Source of the DNA: Holothuria scabra
Taxonomy: Eukaryota > Echinodermata > Holothuroidea > Aspidochirotida > Holothuriidae
DNA: 64,000 nucleotides
NCBI GenBank assembly: GCA_037179385.1
Contig: CM074194.1
Span: 1,443,001-1,507,000 of the forward strand
Direction: 5' to 3'
Shown: positions 1-64,000 of the stretch, in pieces
Position numbering within the stretch: position 1 is the stretch's first letter
How the letters are laid out: each line of letters begins with the position of its first letter
Translations under genes and position numbers: made by a program
The notes under the pieces: generated by a model
Told to the model about the DNA's origin: nothing
The model's input: the letters and a program-made list of their open reading frames with translations, nothing else
The model's database searches: none

Positions 1-923
1 CAGTCTTTGTCACCAGACCTTTAAACCTTGTGACATTGTTTTAATTCATACTCTGAGTCAAAGTCCTCTCCAAAGGAAATGTATGGAAAATTTCAGTCTT
101 ATTCCATGAAGGAAATACAGGTCTACTTCCTGGCTGTTGTTATTCATGAGTATCATACTCATTCTTATACAGGGAAAGAGTTGTTGGAGCAAAGGTTAAA
201 TAATGTCCAGGAAAGGAAGGAGTTAAATGAAAGAGTACATGATAATAAGAGCTGTTTGTTTTCGAGAAAGCATAGCATAGCAAAATTGGCTTTTCTTTCA
301 GTGAAGCTTCACAGTGGTGTGTTTCTATATTGTAATCTTTATCAACTTTCTTTCCTATAGAGACATAAGTAAAGTATAGGGGTAGTCCTAATTTTTTTTA
401 CAATTGCCCTTTCATGAAAATTATCACACACTTTAGGCTGCTGAAAACAGAGCAGCTTGGTCAATGCAAAATCTGATTTATTTTACAGTAGCCCATTTAC
501 AGTGTGTCTAATTAATGCTACCGGTCTACTTCAGAGAACATGGCTTGTTTTTCAATCATTACATGCCTTGATTTGTATTTGTGGTGCTGTACAGTTGACT
601 GTAACATGTTGTACCATGAGCTTTGACTAATATTGTAACTTGTCTTTTTTCCTTTTTTTTTTTTATGCCCATTGTAAATGTTTTCAGTGCAGATTGTATG
701 TTAGATGTTCCAATCTCCATTCAACAGACTGCACCACGGGCAGTTTTAACTGAAGCTGGGTGAAGCGAAATATGTTCTCATACAGAGCAGTGTTTGATGT
801 GCACTGAACAGTAGTTGCAGTTGTGTTTAAATACTGAGTACCTCAACAGAAACAGCTTAAATCGTACAAATAATATTTGCAAGTTTTTAACGCTAATCCA
901 CAACGAAAGGGTGCAAACACTCG
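1..923. other. no gene seen
   Basis: AT-rich sequence without a credible coding exon. The open frame at 79-360 has no recognisable protein features. Confidence 0.5.
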
Positions 924-2741
924 CAAATTAAGTTAATTGATGACAGGAACACTTTGCAAAGTATTAGTGCTGTCAGCAATTAGCAATTAATCGCCAGCCA
1001 AGCAATTGTTTAGCAAAATGTAACATGCCATTAATGGCATCTCTGCCCCGGGGGTGCTGACTTGTGTTAAGTAAACAATGTAACATAACATCATTCTCCA
1101 CAAGTTTAGCTGCATTGACAAAGCATGCAATGCCTACAGTATGAACAAGAAGCTCAAAAATTGCACAGAGCTATGATATGCACCCTTTCTCCACCCAATT
1201 CCACTAGTTTTATACATGTGATTGGGTGCTGTGTCCTGGGGGACATTTAAATCTGTGAATCCCAAACCCAAAACCTGTTTTGACAGGCTTTACTTCAACA
1301 CCACCAATACATCTGTAATGAACATGATTATTTGTTTAATTTACAATGAAATTTGAAAGCACTAAACATACCCATACACCGTAGTGTCTTTTAATTATCT
1401 TATGTGCAACTGTGCACTTTGCCGTAATAGTTCAATTCTAACAGCAACTTGACAATTCACTACTAGCGTAGGTCTCCAAAAATTTCAACTTAAAATTTTA
1501 AATAACAAGTTCAGCTTTCAAACCATATTATTCATGTCTTTGTATCACATATGAGTGTTTTGAAGTCATGGATTGAAAAAAGTTTCAAAAAAGTTCCGAT
1601 CACTGTTTATCAAGACTAACGAGGTACATAGCAGCAGCTGTACATGAGGTCAGCTGAAAATCATTACGCAGCTGCTTCATGCTGTACATCCAACGAACCT
1701 CTGCTCACTGATTGGCTACTTGTGTTTATGAATAAAGCGGCTTCTTTCAAAGTTTGGGGATTCCGTGCTTCTTACATAATTATTGCCAATTGAAGTACAC
1801 CCATTCTCAAAGCGTTCTTCTAACAATACACACAGAGCAGTCAGCTGAAGGCAGTGTTTATATTATACTGTGCATGTATATGTACAACAGTGAGTCTCAG
1901 AGTATGTGCTGCGTACATACAGGGAGTTGCAACAGTCAGACTGTTGCAACTTCCCGGTACATACATCTATTTACAGAGGCAGTAACTTAGAGAAGCTATG
2001 ATAGGTGAAAACTGGGATATCTAGATTTGATGGTAGCCTTTTATTGATAGCTCTAACATTACATTTTGTACTGTTAACTTAGGTGGCTAGGCCCAAGGCC
2101 TAGTTTTTGTTATGGCTTCAAGCTACACTATTTTTGGGGGGGGCAATTAGAAATGAAACAAATGGGTAGATTGGGCAAGTGTCAAAATTAAATTTATTGG
2201 AGTTGCTCCAGCAGCTACTTTCGCTGTGGATACTGTACTGTGGCCTAGCCTATACTTCGTGAACAATCACTGCTTTGCAAAACTAAATGTTAAGAAACTT
2301 CATTTAGCTACATTACTGGTGTAATGATATAACTAAAACCGCAACCTCTATCTGAATCAACCTTCAATGGAAGCAATATGAAAATTGCTTTTCACAAAAT
2401 ATTTTGTTGCTGAAGATGTAGGGGGTAAAAATATGTTAAAACAAAGTAAGCTTCGAGGCATACCTGTACATTGTATTAACTGTAACGCTAACACAGTAAT
2501 GGCAAGCGATTGAGAATTACTGTACTATACTACAGATTTATGCACATATATGTACAGTGTATGTTTATTACCCATATCTACACGTTACTACACAGGTTAG
2601 TTATACGCACATGTGATTAATTACCGAGTAATCGTAAAAAGATGGGATTAAATGTTTAGTTCACTAATTGCAAGCTGACAGCCCTACAAAGTACTCCACA
2701 GTACTTTGCAAAGTGTTCCTGTCATTGATCAACTTAATTTG
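924..2741. mobile_element. inverted-repeat-bounded element (candidate DNA transposon)
   Basis: The left end (924-990) and right end (2660-2741) are imperfect inverted repeats sharing CAAATTAAGTT, ATGACAGGAACACTTTGCAA and GCTGTCAGC in matching order. No transposase was recognised. It contains a strong hairpin at 1926-1950. Exact ends and target duplication were not resolved. Confidence 0.45.
1926..1950. repeat. 11-bp-arm hairpin
   Basis: GTTGCAACAGT (1926-1936), loop CAG, ACTGTTGCAAC (1940-1950), with flanking GGGA/TTCCC extending the stem. Perfect arms; lies inside the inverted-repeat element. Confidence 0.7.
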
Positions 2742-2764
2742 GCAAACTGACCTAACCTACAAAA

Positions 2765-3210
2765 CCAGAGACTCAAGATGACTTGACTCAAGAGATCCTG
2801 TGACTCGTAGTGACTCGATTTATAAGATCACGTGACTTGGAGAGACTTGACTAAATAACATTTTCCACTTGAGATGACTCAAGGTGACTTGAACCCAAAC
2901 TAAGACTTAAAGTGACTCTACCTGAGCTGAGGTAAGAAGACTCAAGATGACTCAAATTGCTAAAAACTTAACATGACTAGACATCTTATGACTCTAGGTG
3001 ACTTGAACATTAACTAAGACTCAAAGTGACTAGACTCTACATGACTCGACTCGACTCAAATTGCTAAAGATTCGACATGACTCAAATTGCTAAAGATTCA
3101 ACATGACTCAAATTGCTAAAGATTCGACACAACTCGAGACTCATTCTCAAGTCACCTTGTGACTCAAGGTGACTTGAGACTCAACATCAAGTGAATCTAA
3201 TACAACACTG
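2765..3210. mobile_element. GACTC-rich hAT-like terminal region
   Basis: Dense repeats of GACTCAA(G) and TGACTTGA, including three ~30-bp tandem copies at about 3042-3128 (ATGACTCAAATTGCTAAAG). Ends at 3210 in TACAACACTG; its reverse complement CAGTGTTGTA is the same terminus as the MITE at 26393-26579. The opposite end was not found, so it looks partial. Confidence 0.5.
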
Positions 3211-3846
3211 ATAATAACAAAGCTCTGGGTGTCCGGGTCATTAGGGGCCCATTGACATGGACAAAACTTCAAATTTATGATGAGCACTCCCACTTTCTCT
3301 GGCACCAGTTTCTGAACTTCTCCTGCTCTAACACAAACCAGACATAAGGAAAGGTGGTTATTGTAGTGTAAGTTTAGAGACTGAAGTTTTTTCAGTCTCT
3401 TATTTCCAGCATTAATGTAAACTGTTTTACAACCTTCTTTGACATATAGGTCTACAACTGTTTTCTTTTCAAAATCTTTTATTGATTCAGCTAGGCCTAG
3501 GCCCTGTAATAATTTAGTATAAACCCACTGTTTTTGGTTCAATGCCTTCTGACTCTAAGTGTGTAGCCTAGCCTAGCCCTAGGGCCTTAGTCGTTGAACA
3601 GGACTCCAGCTATGCTTCTGTACATCCACTTCGTTTTGCTCCTCACTAGATTCCTTGGCCACAGTGCGCTACAAACCAATCCGTTGCAATATGAGGACTT
3701 AAGAGGAAAATTGATCCCAGCATAAATAGCTCATTCGTCAGCTAATTCTACAATCGCTACCCTTAAACAATTGGAATTGGTTTTATGTTTATTTATAACT
3801 AAAAAAGTATGCATACATACTATTTCAGGTTACTTTCTGAGGTAAA
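3211..3846. other. no gene seen
   Basis: Contains short TAGGCCTAG-type low complexity near 3490 and 3570. The minus-strand open frame crossing 3147-3542 overlaps the repeat end and shows no domain. Confidence 0.45.
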
Positions 3847-4440
3847 ATGTTACAGCAAACTCAGCAGAAGTGGTGTTTGAGCAACAGCCATTTTGCTGTT
3901 TTGAGAAATGATGATGCTAATTTTCTGTCTTTCGCTCACTTTCAAAGAATATTTAATATACAATGTTCACTTGTGAAGTTCTTTGGTATTATTTATGCTA
4001 TCCCTGGTGCTTGGAAAAATGATTTCAACGTGGATACCCAAATTTCCAAGGGGTCATTTACTTTCAAAATTCCAACGAACATCCTGCTCCTCCTGCTCTC
4101 AACATTTTCTTTGAGCAGCATTGTTTGCCTCCAAAAGCAATTATTTAATGGCAAAACTCCTTTAAGTTAATAACTGCTGAGCAATGGTGTAACATTTTCC
4201 TAATTCCTTTTAAGTCAATTAAGGAGAGTAAAATTCAGTATTTTCAGTTTTGGTTTATTCATAGGATTCTAGGATGTAAATTACTAATTAGGAATGAAAA
4301 CCCAAGGTGTACTTTTTGTGGGGAAAATGACGAAATGATAGACCATTTGTTTTGGGGGTGTAGGTATACTTCAAATTTTATTTTAGACACTGAGCAAGCT
4401 GTGATCAGGGAACAAATTTTGTTTTATAATGTAGGGATAA
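3847..4440 (+). mobile_element. Tx1/L1-type LINE ORF2 tail (zf-RVT remnant)
   Basis: Two frames separated by a frameshift. The first has FFGIIYAIPGAWKND, typical of the region behind the RT in Tx1/L1 elements. The second, about 4243-4420, has CTFCGENDEMIDHLFWGC, the Cys-x2-Cys...His-x4-Cys motif of the C-terminal zf-RVT region. Truncated at 5' and frame-broken. Confidence 0.65.
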
Positions 4441-4495
4441 GAGTATTACAGAGCTGGGTATGTATGTGCCTTGGGGATTACATGGGATCTCATCA

Positions 4496-4811
4496 TGTGT
4501 GAATTGTATAGGTGTATTGTGTTAATGTATTGTGTGTGTTACTGCTGTGTTGGACTGCTTGTTATTGCTGTACAGTACGTACAATTGTGTAAGGCTTAAC
4601 CTGGCAGCTGTACATTTCTATAGCTGGCCATGCACCACTAAGTATTCTATTATTGCACTTGTTCTAGCTACGCACAATTACTGTGACTAGACAAAGCTAT
4701 AGCTCTCTCATAAGAGTGAAATAAAGATTCAGTCTACCACAGAGCACAGGCGTGTCCAAACTCCTGTTTGAGTTGCTTGTCTCTCCTCCACCCACTCTCT
4801 TGGTCTCTACA
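4496..4811 (+). mobile_element. possible solo LTR
   Basis: Runs from TGTGTGAATTG to TCTCTACA, with AATAAAG near 4721 and a CT-rich 3' part, as in solo LTRs. No matching target duplication and no adjacent coding remnant, so this is tentative. Confidence 0.33.
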
Positions 4812-6340
4812 ATAAAACAAGATTTTCTTTTTTGGATATAAATTAGCCCTCAGTCATCAGTACAATTTTTGATATTCCATGCAAAATATTTTATCTTCCA
4901 AAATAAATAATAGGTGAAATCCCCATGGTAAATGAGTTCATTTATTTATAAGTTTAAGTTTGCTCTACAAGTAAAAAAGTATTTGTAGGAGCACAAAGCT
5001 CATCAGCCAGTTTCTTTTGAGTTGCTGAAGAATGCTTTCCATAGTTAATAAATTCTTATTTGAGCAAATATGGTTTTTTAAATCTTTCATATTCTGCATC
5101 TGTTCAACTGCTTTATAATCATATTTTTAACGAGTGGAAAATGCTAGTACCCCTTGAATCATTCCACGTGCTGCAGGATTAAATATTCTATGTGGCCTAC
5201 GTATATGTTCAGTGTAAGTATATACGGATATGACAGTAAAGTGTATATAATTATGATAACTGAATGTTGAATGTATACAGCCAAGAAAGCTTAAAGTTTT
5301 TCTCTTGCCTAGACAGTCAAGGCATTATATTTTATCAGTTACAGGTGTAAATCATTAATGCAAATTGTGACAACTTTGACAGCTACATGCGTATATAGTG
5401 TAAATTTTTTTGTAAATGATTTAACAAATGGTGTGTACTATACAAATCTCTGTGAGGGTAATGGGTTAATTTTACAGTTATTTAGGCCGAAAGTTATGAT
5501 AAAATGTAAATAAATGATGTACCATGAAAATATCTGGATAAAATGTGACAAATCTGAATAAGGAGGATGAAAAAAAAACCTGATATAACTTGATGTAATG
5601 CCAGTCCAGATGTGTAAATTAAGTCCTATATGGCGACAACAAGCCAGATATAACTGATTAAAATAGCATGCCAGATATAATTATTAAAAAAAAATTAAGG
5701 TGCTACACATACTTTGACATCCATGGACAAGTTACATTTAAGTATAATTCCTCCAATAATTTTCAAAAATTATCTGTTGTCAATCACCAAAACTCAAAAA
5801 GAAAGATGTAAATTCTATCAGGTATATTAACAAAATTGTTTCAAAATACTTTTCAGAATTTTTTAATGTATTACTCAATTTAATAAATTTGTGAAAATTT
5901 TTGTAAATAAGGACATTTTATGAAGTGGAAACTTTTGAGCGGAATGTCTTGTGGAACATCGTTGAGTGAAGTGTAGTCAGTGTAACCCTCCTGTTGAGTG
6001 ACCATACATTGTTCATACACCTCGAGGTATGTAATAAGGCAGATACTATGTACAGAGTAGGTCCCACCGTTAAGCATAGTACACAATCCTGCTCGAGGAC
6101 TAAAAGGGCCTAGGCCTAGGCTTGGCCTACTTTGCAAATGTGCCTGCCTGAGAGCATGACTGAGAGTTAGACAGTGTAGCCTTACCTTAGAATGTGCGGA
6201 GTCAGTTAGTAATTTGTCCCAGTGCCATGAGAATGGCAATAAACACCACAAAAATTGTTTGTGAACTGATTATGTACAACCTAGGCCAAAAATACGTCTG
6301 ACAAAATATGCGCTGATACTTGGTAATGGAACCTTGGTAC
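4812..6340. other. no gene seen; minor local repeats
   Basis: AT-rich. A few degenerate GCCAGATATAA repeats at about 5570-5690. The open frame at 5880-6251 (minus) has no recognisable domain. Confidence 0.45.
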
Positions 6341-6344
6341 CTTG

Positions 6345-7445
6345 CTCACTGTGACAAGACAACTAAAGAAACTGCTTATTTTGCTCTTGTCCAGCCCATT
6401 CTAGATTATTGTAGTACTGTCTGGGATCCATATCCAATCCGACAGGGATATTATTGAAAAGGTCCAGAGCAGGGTTGCCAGATTTTCCAAAGTCACAAAC
6501 CGCCAAATCTGGCGTCAAATGGACTGAAAAAACGCCAGATTCGAAAAATCCCTCAGCGTTGGTTAATACATGTCAGGATCAACAAATTTATCACTCAGAA
6601 GGGTATGAGAAGTCGTGCACATACTTCATTGTATTTTTTCACAGTATATGGTACACTGTAAATTTTTGCCGTGTAACTGCATATTTGGCCCAAACTATGT
6701 ATTCTGAGCGTCACAACAGTTGTAATTTGTCTAATTTCTCCTTGAAATCTAGTAAAAATGGAAGAAATGTTGTTGTAATAGGTTACTTTAAAAAAATAGG
6801 CCAGAAAAACGCCAAATCCTGTTTGGCGTCCCTTTTAAAAATCTTCGTGCCAAACATTTCCAAAAAACCCCAAATTATCCGTTTTTGGCGGCTAAAACGC
6901 CAAACTGGCAACGCTGGTCCAGAGGCGAGCAGCCAGATTTAATTTTAACAACTTCAGTCTTCAGTTTAGCATTTCAGACATGATTAAACAACTCAAATGG
7001 GACAGTCTTGAAATCTGACAACTTAGAGTCAGAAGGCATTGACGACTGAGGACTCGCCTCTTAATTATTTATAAAAAAACACACAATTTACTACCAAATA
7101 ATGTGGCTAAATTCGTGGTTGATTCTCCAAGCTCAGCCCGTCCCATTACTCGTCACACTAGTGGTAAATATTTGTACCACCACCTGTCATCTAATAAACT
7201 ATGTTAGGCCTGTCAAAAGTATCTTTACCCCTATACTATACCTACTTGGAATCTGCTTCCTGAGCATGTTCGCTGTGTCCCATCAGCAAATTCTTTCAAG
7301 AGCCAGCTTTTGTCCCTAAATATTCAGCATTGTTAGTACTGTATGTACTATTTGCGCCATCCGACTCCCAAAGCCCTCTAGTAATTATCAGTATGGGAGT
7401 ATCAGGCATTTGCACTGCCTATCGAAAGAAGAAGAAGAAAGAATA
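6345..7445 (+). mobile_element. CR1/L2-like LINE 3' fragment, interrupted
   Basis: Frame-broken RT C-terminus: FALVQPILDYCSTVWDP and EKVQ before a MITE, then a region with LLIIYKKTHNLLP and W-(N)-LLPEHV-like coding, and a 3' end with a GAA-rich tail (about 7428-7441). The MITE at 6470-6916 splits the VQ-R-RAARF region. A dead 5'-truncated copy. Confidence 0.65.
6470..6916. mobile_element. hAT-type MITE with 8-bp target duplication
   Basis: Ends CAGGGTTGCCAG / CTGGCAACGCTG with identical 8-bp flanks GTCCAGAG at 6462-6469 and 6917-6924. The subterminal part contains further GCCAAA/TTTGGCG motifs. No transposase. The long open frame across it is accidental. Confidence 0.85.
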
Positions 7446-7876
7446 AGGAACCGGGTAGGCCTAGGCTATGCCTTGGCAATATCCATTATTACACATTTCG
7501 CGCAACTGGGTCTTTAATACTCATAAGCATGTCCATACACAGAAATTCTTCAAAACTTTTGAGTCTTTACAATGAATGATGTCAGTCTTTCTAGATGCAC
7601 GGCCATCTGGGCTTGAAGAAGAGTAGAAGGGGACAAATGTCCGCGTATTGGTTTGTTGCAAATCACTCTCTAGTTTTAACTTGTATCAACTGTTCCATCC
7701 CTGCACAACCCTCCAGCAGACAGAGGGAACGGCTGGCTGTAAACAACAAGATAAGGTAAGGGCCAAAGTTCACCAGCTGTACGTCAACTGCGATGTCGGC
7801 GATGTGTAGTGCCAACAAAATATGAACCTATCACATATTCGCATTGTGTGCAGTTTCCGTACGTTTTGTGCGGATA
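7446..7876. other. FHIP2 upstream/proximal promoter region
   Basis: No repeat recognised. Contains more CpG than the distal flank (e.g. around 7785-7870), as expected near an echinoderm-type promoter, but no core element can be named. Position relative to exon 1 is the only basis. Confidence 0.3.
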
Positions 7877-7994
7877 ATGTAATGTTGCTGCGTTGTTGAA
7901 AGTAGAGTTGACGGAGAAGTGATATTTATTAAGCTGATTTACCATCCAAAAGTTTAAAGTGTGAATGATTTGATGAAAACCAGCCAGCTATAAG
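7877..7994 (+). promoter_or_regulatory. FHIP2 5' UTR with several very short upstream ORFs
   Basis: Before the start at 7995: ATG-TAA directly at 7877-7882, a 5-codon ORF at 7882, a 2-codon ORF at 7965 (ATG ATT TGA), and a 6-codon ORF from 7973 whose TAA (7991-7993) ends one base before the main ATG. If these bases are transcribed, such uORFs usually lower or regulate main-frame initiation. The transcription start is not identifiable; no TATA box was seen. Confidence 0.4.
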
Positions 7995-63809
<55,815 letters not shown>

Positions 63810-64000
63810 CATTATCCGGCAAGGACAGGTGGGTGGATGTTAAAGCGACTGCCCATGGAGGAGAACAGTCTTCAGTCTCGTGTTAAAGGTGTAAACCATA
63901 AACTTGAACTGATTAAACTCTCTGTTGATTTGTTAGTTCAAGAAATAAAGAAGAAAAATGGGGATGATGGCAGAAATGCTTTACTTGTGTATCAAAGAAG
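63810..64000 (+). other. FHIP2 3' UTR (partial), candidate poly(A) signal
   Basis: Non-coding after the TAA. AATAAA at 63944-63949, followed about 35 bp later by a GT-rich stretch (acttgtgtat), could direct cleavage, but the 3' UTR may extend beyond the window. Confidence 0.4.

Noticed and set aside
79..360. 93-codon open frame as a gene
   Set aside because: Low-complexity composition, no domain, no splice or homology support.
4240..4440. Zinc-finger host gene exon
   Set aside because: The CTFC...HLFWGC pattern is the zf-RVT tail of Tx1/L1-type LINEs and the upstream frame is broken.
6454..6942. 162-codon open frame as a gene
   Set aside because: It coincides with a hAT MITE (6470-6916) with exact target duplication; no protein features.

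Overview
The window is animal nuclear DNA: AT-rich, intron-rich, full of transposon remnants, with GT-AG introns of 0.5 to 13 kb. Scattered palindromic low-complexity sequence (TAGGCCTA, CTAACGTTAGGC) together with ~145-bp arrays of Tsp/pearl/DINE type suggest a marine invertebrate deuterostome, most likely an echinoderm. That placement is an inference from repeat style and protein similarity; nothing here fixes the species.

One protein-coding gene is recognisable, on the + strand from about 7.9 kb to the right edge: an FHIP2 (FAM160B1/FAM160B2) orthologue, a subunit of the FTS-Hook-FHIP dynein-adaptor complex. Fifteen coding exons could be placed (7995-8039 to 63704-63809). All introns are GT-AG and all phases join without a frameshift, giving about 723 codons from ATG to TAA. 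A 24-nt microexon (54628-54651) is frame-neutral and may be alternatively spliced. The 5' UTR carries several tiny upstream ORFs.

Region by region: 1-7.8 kb is upstream intergenic DNA with transposon debris (inverted-repeat element, GACTC-rich hAT end, Tx1/L1-type and CR1/L2-type LINE tails, a hAT MITE with target-site duplication). 8-21 kb is intron 1: a 16-bp minisatellite directly behind exon 1, a 14-bp-TIR transposon, a nested LINE plus hAT insertion, a palindrome-rich tandem repeat, the first ~145-bp array and a 1.8-kb hAT element. 21-29 kb is intron 2 with the longest array and two MITEs. 29-54 kb holds most exons, separated by introns with SINEs, palindromic MITEs, a third array and another hAT-like element. 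54-63.7 kb is a 9-kb last intron filled largely by two further array elements, one ending 70 bp before the last exon.

The most striking non-genic signal is a Helitron/Helentron-like (HINE) family with five copies in three subfamilies. The 5' terminal hairpin changes sequence between subfamilies while keeping its pairing, subterminal inverted repeats follow each subfamily, and the 3' ends share a hairpin followed by TCTNG|TT. Their internal ~145-bp units carry about thirty exact AGGTCA-A-AGGTCA (DR1 nuclear-receptor-type) motifs inside the gene's introns.
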